Position numbers and translations under genes: made by a program. From Acetobacter oeni (GTDB taxonomy: Bacteria > Pseudomonadota > Alphaproteobacteria > Acetobacterales > Acetobacteraceae), in assembly GCF_011516825.1 (NCBI RefSeq), contig NZ_WOTA01000011.1, positions 56,459-120,458 on the forward strand: a DNA stretch of 64,000 bases, read 5' to 3'. The notes beneath the pieces are model-generated. The model did not search any database and had not been told where the DNA came from. It saw nothing but the letters and a program-made list of their open reading frames with translations. Positions 36,645-46,349 of this stretch are shown here, in pieces. The stretch's first letter is position 1, and each line of letters starts with the position of its first letter.

Positions 36645-39035
36645 GTGAGTCAGGACAGCAGGGTTGTAACGGACGGGTTTGATAAGCCTTTGTCATCAGA
36701 CGAACTGGTCATTTTTAATCGCTGGTGGAGGGCTGCGAACTATTTATCTGTCGGGCAGATTTATCTTCTGACCAATCCCTTGCTGCGTGAACCTCTTAAG
36801 CTGGAGCATACAAAGCCCCGGCTACTCGGACACTGGGGCACGACGCCTGGCATCAATTTTATCTGGTTGCATTTGAATCGTGTAATAAAACAGCTTGATC
36901 AGAATATACTTCTCATTTGTGGCCCCGGACATGGTGCGCCGGGAATTCTTGCAAGTACATGGATGGAAAGAACGTATTCCGAATATTTTCCGGACATAAC
37001 GCAGGATGAGGCGGGAATTGAGAGACTGTTCAGGCAGTTTTCTTTTCCCGGTGGTGTTCCCAGTCATGCCGCAGCAACTACCCCGGGTTCGATTCATGAA
37101 GGCGGAGAACTGGGTTATTCACTTTCTCATGCTTATGGCGCGGCTTTCGATAATCCGGGTCTGGTTGTTGCCTGTATTATAGGCGATGGAGAGGCCGAGA
37201 CAGGTCCCCTCGCGACTTCGTGGCATTCTAATAAATTTCTTGATCCGATCCGGGATGGAGCTGTTCTTCCGATTCTTCATCTGAACGGATACAAAATTGC
37301 AAATCCGACTGTCCTGGCAAGAATTCCGTATTCTGAACTTGAGGCTTTATTGCGCGGATATGGCTACGATCCTGTTTTTGTTGAAGGGGATGAGCCGGAT
37401 CTGATGCATCAGGCTATGGCTGCCGCCATGGACAAAGCATTTACACTGATTCGCTCAGTCCAGGCTGAAGCAAGGTCATCCGGTACATCGAAATCCCGGC
37501 CGGTCTGGCCCATGATTGTGTTAAAAAGTCCAAAAGGATGGACCGGACCCAAAACTGTAGATGGGTTGCGGACGGAAGGATACTGGCGGTCACATCAGGT
37601 GCCTGTGTCTGAACTGGCCAAAGGCGATCACCTTGCAATTCTGGAACGCTGGATGCGGTCTTATCGGCCAGAAGAGCTGTTTGATGAGGACGGACGTCTT
37701 CATTCGGATATCAGGATGCTTGCGCCATCAGACAGGAAACGGATGAGTGCGTCACCGTATGCTAATGGCGGACTTTTGAGGCACCCATTGCGTCTGCCTG
37801 ATTTTTCAGGTCATGCTCTCGATGTATCCTCTCCCGGGCAAACAACCGGAGAAGCTACGCGTATTCTCGGGACATGGTTGCGCGATGTAATGACCGCAAA
37901 TCTTGATCAGGCTAATTTCCGAATCTGGTCGCCTGACGAGAATAACTCAAATCGCCTCAATGCGGTGCTGGATGCGACGAATCGTGCCTGGGACGCTGAA
38001 CGCTACGATTATGACGACCATCTTGCCTCTGACGGGCGGGTGATGGAAATTCTGAGTGAGCACACATGCCAGGGATGGCTGGAAGGATATCTGCTGACAG
38101 GAAGGCACGGACTGTTTTCCTGTTATGAGGCATTTGTCCGTATCGTAGATTCCATGGTCAACCAGCACGCAAAATGGTTGAAAACGTCAAGGGAAGTGCC
38201 GTGGCGTCAGCCTGTTTCATCGCTTAATTATCTTATTACATCACACGTCTGGAGGCAGGATCATAACGGATTCAGCCACCAGGATCCTGGTTTTCTTGAT
38301 CATATAGCTACTAAAAAAGGAGAAGTTTCGAGGATTTATTTACCTCCCGATGCCAACACACTTCTTTGTACTGCTGATCACTGTCTGCGTTCATGTGATA
38401 CACTGAATGTCATAGTCGCCGGGAAACAGCCAGAGTTACAGTGGCTTGATATGGATGCGGCTATCGCTCACTTTAGTAAGGGGCTGGGGATCTGGGAATG
38501 GGCAAGCAATGATAAGGGTGAAGAGCCTGATGCCGTCATTGCATGTGCCGGTGATGTGCCGACGCTGGAAGCTCTTGCTGCGGTCAAATTATTACGAGAG
38601 CATATTCCGGATGTAAAATTGCGGGTTATTAATATTATTGATCTGATGAAACTGCAATTGCCGGAACAACATCCACATGGCTTACCAAATGACATATTTG
38701 ACTTGCTATTTACTGTAGATCGTCCGGTTATTTTTGCCTTTCATGGATATCCGTCTTTAATACACAGGCTTGTTTATAAAAGAACTAATGCGGCAAATTT
38801 TCATGTTCATGGATATCAGGAGGAAGGTACAACGACGACGCCGTTTGATATGACTGTTTTAAATGAGCTGGATCGATTCCATCTGGTAGCCAATATTGTA
38901 AGACGAATACCGCGACTCACAATCCGTGCGGCATATGTCGGGGAAGCTGTTCTCGATAAACTGGTCGAGCACAAAAGGTATATTCATAAATATGGTGAAG
39001 ATATGCCTGAGATACGTAACTGGACGTGGTCATGA
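36645..39035 (+). CDS. xfp: Xylulose-5-phosphate/fructose-6-phosphate phosphoketolase
   Basis: A thiamine-diphosphate enzyme that splits xylulose 5-phosphate (and often fructose 6-phosphate) into acetyl phosphate and an aldose phosphate. The 796-aa length is typical. The TPP-binding motif [31 protein letters not shown] and the C-terminal [16 protein letters not shown] and [14 protein letters not shown] are family features. The start is a GTG at 36645. With ackA upstream it forms the acetyl-phosphate branch of the pentose phosphate route that acetic acid bacteria use. Confidence 0.96.
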   Translation: MSQDSRVVTDGFDKPLSSDELVIFNRWWRAANYLSVGQIYLLTNPLLREPLKLEHTKPRLLGHWGTTPGINFIWLHLNRVIKQLDQNILLICGPGHGAPGILASTWMERTYSEYFPDITQDEAGIERLFRQFSFPGGVPSHAAATTPGSIHEGGELGYSLSHAYGAAFDNPGLVVACIIGDGEAETGPLATSWHSNKFLDPIRDGAVLPILHLNGYKIANPTVLARIPYSELEALLRGYGYDPVFVEGDEPDLMHQAMAAAMDKAFTLIRSVQAEARSSGTSKSRPVWPMIVLKSPKGWTGPKTVDGLRTEGYWRSHQVPVSELAKGDHLAILERWMRSYRPEELFDEDGRLHSDIRMLAPSDRKRMSASPYANGGLLRHPLRLPDFSGHALDVSSPGQTTGEATRILGTWLRDVMTANLDQANFRIWSPDENNSNRLNAVLDATNRAWDAERYDYDDHLASDGRVMEILSEHTCQGWLEGYLLTGRHGLFSCYEAFVRIVDSMVNQHAKWLKTSREVPWRQPVSSLNYLITSHVWRQDHNGFSHQDPGFLDHIATKKGEVSRIYLPPDANTLLCTADHCLRSCDTLNVIVAGKQPELQWLDMDAAIAHFSKGLGIWEWASNDKGEEPDAVIACAGDVPTLEALAAVKLLREHIPDVKLRVINIIDLMKLQLPEQHPHGLPNDIFDLLFTVDRPVIFAFHGYPSLIHRLVYKRTNAANFHVHGYQEEGTTTTPFDMTVLNELDRFHLVANIVRRIPRLTIRAAYVGEAVLDKLVEHKRYIHKYGEDMPEIRNWTWS

Positions 39036-39412
39036 TCATATCACTGACCTGAAGAGCAATATTTAGCGCCATTTCTAACCTGTTTTCGTAGTGGCCGGTT
39101 CATTGTCTGTTAGGATGGAGTTTCATGTGTGGCAGGACCGGTTCTTCAGAGGAAGAGAAAGGCGCCCGTTACGATTGATGTTTGCCGGTCCAGCCTTCAT
39201 TCTTGTCTCAGACAATGCACAACTTCTTGCCGCCGGAAATTTCTGAAACCACCCTGACAACAAAGAATGCTACCTGTTCGGCATAAGAAATATATTCTAA
39301 AAATATTCTTATTATTTATTTCCTGCAATAGGGCTCTGCTCAGCGAGTAAATAGATATTCGATGAACAGAGCTGTTTAGATTTTCAATCAGATGTAAAGA
39401 AAAATACCAGTA
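39036..39412. other. Intergenic stretch between xfp and fumC
   Basis: This 377-base stretch separates the convergent 3' ends of xfp (plus) and fumC (minus). I see no gene, RNA or clear terminator. The second half (about 39280-39412) is AT-rich; the first half has only short frames. Confidence 0.5.
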
Positions 39413-40858
39413 TTATGCACCCGCAAGACTATGTCCTGCCATTTTAAGGGGATTGACATATTTATCGAATATTTCTTCGTCAACACCGGATTCGATAGCT
39501 GCTTTACGCAATGTCTCGTTGTTCTCCATAGCGCGATGGGCAATAGCTGAAGCCTTATCATAGCCGATGGCTGGACTGAGCGCCGTAACGAGCATGACTG
39601 ATTCTTCAACATAGCGCGCTATCCGCTCTTCATTCAGTATTGTCCCTTCTACTGAAAAGACCCGGAAATTACGGCATCCGTCAGCAAGAATACGAATAGC
39701 ATGAAGGACATTAGAGATAATGACCGGTCGCATCACGTTGAGTTCAAAATTGCCCTGTGCACCGGCAAAGGCGACAGTTGTGTCGTTACCCATTACCTGC
39801 GTTGCGATCATGACCATGGCTTCACATTGAGTGGGATTGACTTTACCCGGCATGATAGAAGACCCGGGTTCGTTTTCCGGCAGATGTAATTCACCCAGTC
39901 CACAGCGTGGCCCGGACCCAAGCCATCGCATATCATTTGCAATTTTCATTAAAGTCACAGCAATCCCGCGCAGTCCCGCGGAAGCCCGGACCATGGCATC
40001 CAGCCCGCCAAGTGCAGCAAATTTATTTGGTGCAGTGACGAATGGTTTATTCGTCAATGTGGCAATTTGATCGGCAATAGCTTTGCCAAAACCCGCAGGA
40101 GCGTTAAGGCCTGTTCCTACAGCAGTGCCGCCTGCGGCAAGCTGGGCAAGACCACTTCGGGCCGCCTTCAAGGCATCCATGGAATCCTCAAGCTGCTGAG
40201 CCCAGCCTGACCACTCCTGCCAGACGGTTAAAGGTACTGCATCCTGTAGATGAGTGCGGCCAATTTTAACAATGCTTTTCCATTTATTGGCTTTTTTTCG
40301 AATGATGTCGGTCAGAGATTCAACCTGAGGTATCAATGTATTTTCGATTTCAAGAAGAGAGACGACATGCATAGTGGTAGGGAAGGAATCGTTACTCGAT
40401 TGTCCCATATTAACATCGTCATTTGGATGAACCGGCTTTTTTGAGCCAATCCTACCCCCCAAGAGCTGAATCGCCCGGTTGGCAATGACTTCGTTTACAT
40501 TCATATTTGTCTGAGTGCCTGAGCCAGTCTGCCAGACAAACAGAGGAAACTCGCTGTCCAACTGTCCTGTGGCGATCTCGTCGGCGGCTTTGATAATCGC
40601 ATCTGCTTTCCATTGTGGCAGGCGACCATCTGCCGCATTTACCTGAGCAGCAGCCTTTTTTACTATTCCGTAAGCTCTGCACAATTCGATTGGCATCACG
40701 TCGCGCCCGATCGAAAAATGCACCAGACTGCGCTGCGTCTGCGCTCCCCAGTAGTGGTTCGCCGGAACTTCTATTTGTCCCATAGAATCAGTCTCGACAC
40801 GAGTACCGCAGGCATCAATGCCGATCGGGATGTCACGCAGTGTATAATTTTCAGTCAT
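39413..40858 (-). CDS. fumC: Class II fumarate hydratase
   Basis: Fumarase C interconverts fumarate and malate in the TCA cycle and, unlike class I enzymes, has no iron-sulfur cluster. The 481-aa protein has the superfamily signature GSSIMPGKVNPTQCEAM, the WQTGSGTQTNMNVNEV segment with substrate-binding residues, HPNDDVNMGQSSNDSFPT and KIGRTHLQDAVPLTV. The ATG at 40858 is fixed by GGAGG 5 bases upstream; the frame stays open for 32 more codons with no support. It is transcribed towards xfp. Confidence 0.95.
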   Translation of the reverse strand: MTENYTLRDIPIGIDACGTRVETDSMGQIEVPANHYWGAQTQRSLVHFSIGRDVMPIELCRAYGIVKKAAAQVNAADGRLPQWKADAIIKAADEIATGQLDSEFPLFVWQTGSGTQTNMNVNEVIANRAIQLLGGRIGSKKPVHPNDDVNMGQSSNDSFPTTMHVVSLLEIENTLIPQVESLTDIIRKKANKWKSIVKIGRTHLQDAVPLTVWQEWSGWAQQLEDSMDALKAARSGLAQLAAGGTAVGTGLNAPAGFGKAIADQIATLTNKPFVTAPNKFAALGGLDAMVRASAGLRGIAVTLMKIANDMRWLGSGPRCGLGELHLPENEPGSSIMPGKVNPTQCEAMVMIATQVMGNDTTVAFAGAQGNFELNVMRPVIISNVLHAIRILADGCRNFRVFSVEGTILNEERIARYVEESVMLVTALSPAIGYDKASAIAHRAMENNETLRKAAIESGVDEEIFDKYVNPLKMAGHSLAGA

Positions 40859-41009
40859 GAGAACCTCCATGAAACAGATAGCTTTCATAAGAGGTAGACT
40901 TTTTCTGTAATGTTTGCCTGCGTACTCCCGCAACTGTGATGTTTGGGAACGCATTTCACTGTGAAGCCGTAACTGGCTGAGATCCTGGGCACGTCTGCTG
41001 TGGGCGATT

Positions 41010-41215
41010 TAGCCCCGGAATTTGCTGGAACGAATGATTGGTGAATCTATCAGGCTCTGAAGTCCGGACATTGCAGACATATTCAGCAGGCATGAGGCCG
41101 TTAAAAAGCCTGAGTGGCGAGCAAAGCTGTTAGTAGTGATGAAGTCGGTGAAGAGCGCCCGAAACTGATTGTGGTTGTCGTAATGGAGGCAGGTTCAGGT
41201 TGTCTTCCTTATTGT
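41010..41215 (-). pseudogene. Decayed 3' end of an IS481-type transposase
   Basis: On the minus strand two frames together resemble the C-terminus of IS481-type transposases. One reads LHYDNHNQFRALFTDFITTN then SFARHS, like the HYDSH...DF...YNFARRLK region. The next frame continues LFNGLMPAEYVCNV, TSEPDRFTNHSFQQIPGLN, like the GLTPYEYICKIWTSEPDRF...HQMPGLN ending. At least one frameshift and a stop separate them, and no catalytic core remains, so it is an old remnant. The match is from memory of the family. Confidence 0.6.
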
Positions 41216-41813
41216 TCAGTTCACTCGCTCTCTCGGGTTATTAGTTTAAGAATTTATTACGTAATATCAGATGCTTGATGATTTTTACCTTCTGAAGCTC
41301 TCTGATCGTGGCCAGATGCATTCCGGTGCGTGGCTGATGGCACCGAAGAGATGAGGCCGGCCTTTTATATCTGCCTGATACCAATGCAGAAGAAGCCGGG
41401 TAGTCTGTCTGAAGCGTCGCCGCTTCGACTCGTTGCCACCGAATGTCAGGCAAACAGGAGATGCCGGATCATCACCGGCAGGGCAGATGAAGCAGTCATT
41501 ATCGCTTCTTCCGCCCGGGAGATTATCATGGCTTTGCCCGTTTTACTGACCATCAGGCGGCCGATATTTTCGCTGCTTTGCTGCCGTCTTTGTGCTGGTT
41601 TGTAATTTCGGTTCAACGTCGCAGGCGAAGTTTCTGATTGTTATGTCACTATCCTGAGGATGTGCGTGGACTAAAGTGTTGTCATGACGAATGGGCCCCG
41701 CAGAACTTCTTTCGCACTTGTGGGAGTAATACATCATTAAAGCAGTGACCACATAGCCAAGTGTATTCTGCTCTTGCAGGACACCCAGCGATTCCGCTTG
41801 CAGTCAATATGGC
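41216..41813. other. Gene-poor stretch after the IS481-type remnant
   Basis: About 600 bases hold only short frames on both strands. One plus-strand stretch (about 41490-41634) reads HYRFFRPGDYHGFARFTD then HQAADIFAALLPSL in a single open frame, which could be a decayed gene fragment, but I do not recognise it. No complete gene is supported. Confidence 0.4.
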
Positions 41814-41954
41814 TCAGTGAGCAACCCGATCGGACAAAACCGTTGCAACCATAAGAAGGCCAACAACGGGGACAAAAGCGAACATAGATACAGCAGCGAG
41901 AGTGCTCACCGGGTTGGCGATGAGGTTCAACATTTCATGGATAAGCATATTCAT
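41814..41954 (-). CDS. Possible small single-helix membrane protein
   Basis: A 46-codon frame (start MNMLIHEMLNLIANP) with one clear membrane segment (about residues 17-38) and a short polar end. A GGAG lies just before the first ATG (41954) and 8 bases before the second (41948), so the second may be used. I do not recognise a family. The gene-poor setting makes the call uncertain; the support is the ribosome binding site and the clean membrane segment. Confidence 0.4.
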   Translation of the reverse strand: MNMLIHEMLNLIANPVSTLAAVSMFAFVPVVGLLMVATVLSDRVAH

Positions 41955-42442
41955 AACTCCGAATAAATGTGTAGCCGGAAAAAACATATTCCTGTGGTGG
42001 AAGGCAAGACTTAGAGTTGAAGGGCAGGGTTCTCGAATATGCATATTAAGACAGGATAAACCGTAAGTCTTTGTTATAAAATGGTTTAATAGTTTCGGTT
42101 TCGAATGAAATAATATCCGCAGTAATGCGGATCTAAAGTTTCTTGGATTTATGATTAATAAATAGGCAGTAATCTGACTCAGATTGATTAATTTATAATC
42201 ATATAATTTTGTATATATTTTGTGCATATCATGCTGATATATTTTAAAGAGAGCAAAATACCTAGCGGGGCGATATCCTTAAATGATGTATTAAGAATGT
42301 GATCAGTATGTTCGTGGGGCTGAGAAGCTATCAGGCGGGTAATTTGTCCGTCCTCTTGTAAACAGAAGGTAGCGATCCATATATCTTCATGTGTGGCTGC
42401 CATACGGGGCCATTTCTGTCTCGCTCATCAGAGGAGGCTGCA
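41955..42442. other. AT-rich leader region before hsp20
   Basis: A 488-base AT-rich stretch with no credible gene. It should hold the promoter of the hsp20-DUF1150 pair. I do not see a convincing heat-shock promoter. GAGGAGG at 42431-42437 is the hsp20 ribosome binding site. Confidence 0.45.
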
Positions 42443-42928
42443 ATGTCAGGCAGAGTTTTTGGATCGCCAATGTTTCTGGGATTCGACCATCTCGAAACCA
42501 TGCTCGAGCGTGCGTCGAAATCATCGGGGGAAGGCTATCCACCTTATAATATTGAACAGATCAGGCCGTCCGCTCTGCGGATTACTCTGGCGGTAGCCGG
42601 ATTTACGATGGAAGATCTGCAAATCACTCAGGAAGATAACCAACTGGTTATTCGCGGACGGCAGTCCGAAGATATCCAGGGGCGCGTTTTCCTTCATCGT
42701 GGCATCGCGTCCCGACAATTCCAAAAGTCATTCGTTCTGGCTGAAGGCATCGATATAGGGGGCGCCTGGCTTGATAATGGCCTGCTGAATATTGATCTTT
42801 ACCGACCTGAGCCCGAAGTGAGGGTGCGGCGGATTGATATCACCAGGGGTAGTAATTCTCGAAAAGAAGCAGATGAAGGTGTGCCCTCTTCGGCGCCCCG
42901 GGTCGTGCGCAGCATAGGTGATGACTGA
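42443..42928 (+). CDS. Small heat-shock protein, Hsp20/IbpA type
   Basis: An alpha-crystallin-type holdase (161 aa) that binds unfolding proteins and keeps them soluble. The N-terminus MFLGFDHLETMLERASKSS and PPYNIEQIRPSALRITLAVAGF are typical of the alphaproteobacterial IbpA/HspD group, followed by the crystallin core (LQITQEDNQLVIRGRQ, FLHRGIASRQFQKSFVLAEGI, LDNGLLNIDLYR). The ATG at 42443 has GAGGAGG upstream. The C-terminal tail (about 35 residues) is longer than usual. A DUF1150 gene follows by 71 bases, the usual partner in this group. Confidence 0.92.
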   Translation: MSGRVFGSPMFLGFDHLETMLERASKSSGEGYPPYNIEQIRPSALRITLAVAGFTMEDLQITQEDNQLVIRGRQSEDIQGRVFLHRGIASRQFQKSFVLAEGIDIGGAWLDNGLLNIDLYRPEPEVRVRRIDITRGSNSRKEADEGVPSSAPRVVRSIGDD

Positions 42929-42999
42929 TCTATACGCACGATAAGTAATTTTTGTCCTGAATTCTATGAAACCTGGCACAATCAGTGCGGGGAGGCATT

Positions 43000-43269
43000 A
43001 TGCAAGGAAACATGGCGCGTTATCAGACTGTCGTTGCACGTGAGGGTTCAGATACGTCTGAGGGGATCGATATTCGTAAACTGACAGACGATCAGTTTCT
43101 GACTCTGGGGCTGCCTGAACTGGTCTATATCCGCAAAGGGAATAGCGCGGACAGTGATGTTTTCTCCATCCACGCTGCAAACGGGCAGATTATGGGGATT
43201 GCGGAAGACATGGAAGCAATTTTTGCTGCCATTATTCAGCATCAGATGGTTGCGGTGACCATTCATTAA
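43000..43269 (+). CDS. DUF1150-family protein
   Basis: An 89-aa protein of the DUF1150 family, small alphaproteobacterial proteins often encoded next to Hsp20, with unknown function. The conserved part is LTDDQFLTLGLPELVYIRK followed by FSIHAANGQIMGIAEDMEAIFA. The ATG at 43000 follows GGGGAGG at 42989-42994. It probably shares the transcript of the upstream hsp20 gene. Confidence 0.85.
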   Translation: MQGNMARYQTVVAREGSDTSEGIDIRKLTDDQFLTLGLPELVYIRKGNSADSDVFSIHAANGQIMGIAEDMEAIFAAIIQHQMVAVTIH

Positions 43270-43293
43270 ATCACGAGGCAGATATCCTTCGGA

Positions 43294-43329
43294 CAAGACG
43301 CACCGTTTATTAAGGAGTAATGCGTCTTG
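43294..43329. terminator. Inverted repeat after the hsp20-DUF1150 pair, possible terminator
   Basis: CAAGACGCA (43294-43302) pairs perfectly with TGCGTCTTG (43321-43329) across an 18-base loop, 24 bases after the DUF1150 stop and 45 bases before the end of the convergent hpf gene. Only three T follow the stem, so a terminator role is likely but not certain. Confidence 0.5.
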
Positions 43330-43374
43330 TTTCGACAAAACAGTAAAGACGGACAGGATTAGCTGGTTTAGTGG

Positions 43375-43962
43375 TCACGCGACTCCTGGGTCAACCCAGC
43401 CAATATTTCCGTCATCACGTCGATAAACGATATTGATCTGGCGATTGACGCTGTTGCGGAACATAAGAAGGCTGCGATCAGCGAGATCAAGACGCATGAC
43501 CGCTTCGCTGACACTCAGGAGTGCGATTTCGGTTGTTTGCTCGGCGATGATTGTTGCGTATGGGCCTTCCGCGCTTTCATTCGAAAGTGAAGTCGGAGGA
43601 TGTTGGTCATTTGGCTGAAGGACATAGGTACGACCGATTTCCGGGCCAGGGTGCCGCGCTGTTGCTCGGGAGTGTGTCCGGACCCGGCGGCGATAACGGC
43701 GTAATCTGCGGGCAATATGCTCTGCGGCATCATCGAAAGCGGTTGGTGCATCTGCCGCTTCTCCCTCGCCCCTCAGAATGAGACCTCGACCTGCATGAAC
43801 ATTAATATCACAGGTGAAAAATGATCTTGCCCGGCTGAACGTGACATTAGCTTCCATCGCCTGATCGAAATAGCGGTCGGCGATGGTGCCCAGATGCATG
43901 GTTACCCTGTGTTTAAGCGCTTCAGACAGATCGATCTGTTTACCAGAAACGTGAACGTGCAT
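43375..43962 (-). CDS. hpf: Ribosome hibernation promoting factor, long form
   Basis: The N-terminal domain (about 1-100, MHVHVSGKQIDLSEALKHRV, ADRYFDQAMEANVTFSR) is the HPF/RaiA fold that binds the 30S decoding site and shuts ribosomes down in starvation. A linker follows, then a C-terminal dimerisation domain (about 140-195, EIALLSVSEAVMRLDLADRS, LLMFRNSVNRQINIVYRRDDGNI), so it is the long HPF type that makes 100S dimers alone. The ATG at 43962 is the conserved start; the frame stays open 42 codons further, overlapping rpoN. It follows rpoN, as in many Proteobacteria. Confidence 0.93.
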   Translation of the reverse strand: MHVHVSGKQIDLSEALKHRVTMHLGTIADRYFDQAMEANVTFSRARSFFTCDINVHAGRGLILRGEGEAADAPTAFDDAAEHIARRLRRYRRRVRTHSRATARHPGPEIGRTYVLQPNDQHPPTSLSNESAEGPYATIIAEQTTEIALLSVSEAVMRLDLADRSLLMFRNSVNRQINIVYRRDDGNIGWVDPGVA

Positions 43963-44026
43963 TCTGACAGGCTCCCTTTTGCCGAAGAAACCGGTCGCCT
44001 CTGATTTCTGACAGCACAGCACGCCA

Positions 44027-45529
44027 TCAGACAGGGGCGGCTCTTTCTCGTTTGCGCTGCACGGAACTCGCGATGTGCAGTGTGTCACGGTATTTGGCCA
44101 CTGTTCTGCGCGCGATGTCTATTCCTTCTTTGCGGAGTCTTCGCATGATATCGTCATCTGAAAGGATTGTGTCTCGCGTTTCTGTATTAACCATTTTGCG
44201 TATTTTAAAACGAATAGCTTCAGAACTAAGATCTTTACCGCCGTGCATATTCCTGATGGCTGTTGTGAAAAAGTATTTCAGTTCGAATACACCCTGCGGC
44301 GTGGAAATATATTTTCCGGATGTCACCCGGCTGACTGTACTTTCGTGAAGGCCAGTCGTGGCGGCAATGTCTCGTAGTGTGAGTGGATGAAGGCCGGGCG
44401 CGCCCTGATCCAGAAAATCGTACTGATGTCTTATAATTTCAGATGATACCTGCAGCATTGTCCGACTGCGCTGCTCAAGGGCCCGTATCAGGCCGTTAGC
44501 ATTGGCAAGTTGTATCCTGATGAATGCCTGATCGTCCTTCTGCCCGGTTGAAGTAACGCGCGCCTGCAGCTTTTTGTCCAGATACAGGTGCGGAACAGCT
44601 TCATCGTTAAGCTGAACCGACCATCCTCCTCCATCTGGTATGCGGTGGAGATAAACATCCGGGATAATTGTGGCTACGGTTACCGGATCAGGCTGAAACC
44701 CCGGTTTTGGGTCAAGTCTTTTCAATTCAGCAAGCATGTCTGCTAAATCGTGATCATTGACACCACAGAGCGCTCGTAGTTTTGCGTAATGTTTTCCCGG
44801 GATGAGTTCAGCGTGTTTCAGGAGGGCTGCCATCGCCGGATCAAAACGGTTTTGCGCGACAAGCTGCGCGGCGAGGCATTCCTGCAGATTGTATGCGAAG
44901 AGGCCGGATGGCTCAAACTCCGTCATCATCAAAATCCGGAGTGTTTCAACGGCTTCTTCGGGAACATTGAGGTCGGAGGCTATGTCTCCGGATGAAGTGT
45001 CCAGACGGCCAGTTGCGTCAAGCCGCGCAATCAGACCAGCCCCGATAAAACGTTGTTGCGGGGTCAGTTGTAGCGTCATCCGTAACTGCTCGTCGAGCTT
45101 CTCTGCCAGCGAGACGGGACAGGCCGCCTTCCTGTCTGCCTCTTCCCACTGAGTGAGACCGTGCTGTCGATAATCGACGGGTGCGCCGTCAGTGCTGTAA
45201 CCGTCGTCAAATCCGCCGCTGCTGGCTTCTGTATCGTAATCCGTATCAAGCGGAGCATCAGCGGAATCGGGAAGAGTTTCGCTTTTGAGAGAATCCGACG
45301 AGGGCAGGGGAAGGGACGGCTGCTTTATAATCTGATCTGGTGCAGGCTCATCTGAGTGAGAGGTATCCCGTTCGTTGCAGATCAGCAAAGGATTACGTTG
45401 CAGCTCTTCTTCAATGAGCGTTTTTATCTCCGGGCTGCTTAACTGCATGATGCGAATCGCAAGGCGCAGATGAGGCGTCATAACGAGATTATGCGTTTGT
45501 CTGAGCTGGAAGCTTGGTATTGTCGCCAT
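44027..45529 (-). CDS. rpoN: RNA polymerase sigma-54 factor
   Basis: Sigma-54 directs polymerase to -24/-12 promoters that need an activator ATPase. The 500-aa protein has the Gln/Leu-rich region I (FQLRQTHNLVMTPHLRLAIRIMQLSSPEIKTLIEEELQRNP), an acidic region II (about 55-130), the core-binding region with DLNVPEEAVETLR, a helix-turn-helix (LRDIAATTGLHESTVSRV), and the RpoN box ARRTVAKYRDTL near the C-terminus. It lies 10 bases downstream of lptB, and hpf follows. Confidence 0.96.
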   Translation of the reverse strand: MATIPSFQLRQTHNLVMTPHLRLAIRIMQLSSPEIKTLIEEELQRNPLLICNERDTSHSDEPAPDQIIKQPSLPLPSSDSLKSETLPDSADAPLDTDYDTEASSGGFDDGYSTDGAPVDYRQHGLTQWEEADRKAACPVSLAEKLDEQLRMTLQLTPQQRFIGAGLIARLDATGRLDTSSGDIASDLNVPEEAVETLRILMMTEFEPSGLFAYNLQECLAAQLVAQNRFDPAMAALLKHAELIPGKHYAKLRALCGVNDHDLADMLAELKRLDPKPGFQPDPVTVATIIPDVYLHRIPDGGGWSVQLNDEAVPHLYLDKKLQARVTSTGQKDDQAFIRIQLANANGLIRALEQRSRTMLQVSSEIIRHQYDFLDQGAPGLHPLTLRDIAATTGLHESTVSRVTSGKYISTPQGVFELKYFFTTAIRNMHGGKDLSSEAIRFKIRKMVNTETRDTILSDDDIMRRLRKEGIDIARRTVAKYRDTLHIASSVQRKRERAAPV

Positions 45530-45539
45530 ACGGCGAAGA

Positions 45540-46349
45540 TTAGATTTTAAAAGTTTCTCCGAGGTACACGCGACGCACGTCTTCGTTTTCTACGATTTCT
45601 TCCGGCAGTCCCTGCATCAGAACCTGCCCGCCATGCATGATATAGGCCCGGTCGATGACCCCCAGCGTCTCGCGGACATTGTGATCGGTAATCAGCACGC
45701 CGATTCCGCGATCCTTCAGGTGCGAAACGAGATCGCGGATTTCTCCCACGGCGATCGGATCAATACCCGCCAGCGGTTCGTCGAGCAGAATGTAATGGGG
45801 CTGACTGGCCAGTGCGCGCGCGATTTCGAGACGTCGGCGCTCTCCACCGGAAAGAGCAAGAGACGGCGACCTGCGCAGTTTGGAGATGCCGAATTCACCG
45901 AGCAGCCCGTCCAGCATCGCATCCCGTTTATCAGGGTCCGGTTCGACTACCTCCAGTGCCGCCATAATGTTCTGTTCGACATTCAGCCCCCTGAAGATGC
46001 TGGCTTCCTGAGGCAGGTAGCCGATTCCCAGTCGGGCACGGCGATACATTGGCAGGCGGGTGATATCCGCTCCGTCTAGGGTAATTGTGCCTGTATCAGG
46101 CTGAACAAGCCCGACGATCATGTAAAAGCTGGTCGTCTTTCCCGCGCCATTCGGACCCAGCAGGCCGACTGCCTCGCCGCGATGTACCTCGATCGAGACA
46201 TTTTTCACGACCTCACGCTTTTTGTAGGACTTTCCGATCCCGTCAGCGAAGAGACCGTGTCTCCGGTCCCGGTCAATCTGGTTTCCGTCCCCGAAGGAAG
46301 AGGGTTCGATTATGACGTCCTCTTCGATAATTTCCTGAATATCCGTCAT
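45540..46349 (-). CDS. lptB: LPS export ABC transporter ATPase LptB
   Basis: LptB powers transfer of lipopolysaccharide from the inner membrane to the Lpt bridge with LptF/LptG, which are not in this window. The 269-aa protein has Walker A GPNGAGKTT (65-73), Q-loop YLPQEASIF, signature LSGGE (166-170), Walker B YILLDEPLAG (186-195) and the H-loop TDHN (His223). A 32-residue acidic N-terminal extension precedes the ABC domain; LptB proteins of about 240 aa lack it. Its start overlaps the lptA stop (TGATG). Confidence 0.96.
   Translation of the reverse strand: MTDIQEIIEEDVIIEPSSFGDGNQIDRDRRHGLFADGIGKSYKKREVVKNVSIEVHRGEAVGLLGPNGAGKTTSFYMIVGLVQPDTGTITLDGADITRLPMYRRARLGIGYLPQEASIFRGLNVEQNIMAALEVVEPDPDKRDAMLDGLLGEFGISKLRRSPSLALSGGERRRLEIARALASQPHYILLDEPLAGIDPIAVGEIRDLVSHLKDRGIGVLITDHNVRETLGVIDRAYIMHGGQVLMQGLPEEIVENEDVRRVYLGETFKI

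Noticed and set aside
41330..41605. A 91-codon plus-strand frame in the gene-poor stretch
   Set aside because: No family pattern, no ribosome binding site, and another frame over the same bases looks more protein-like; left as unassigned.
42974..42988. A -24/-12-like sequence (TGGCAC, 12-base spacing, GC) before the DUF1150 gene, tempting because rpoN is nearby
   Set aside because: The transcript would start at the ATG at 43000 itself, leaving out the ribosome binding site GGGGAGG, and the -12 part (GTGCG) is not a good match.
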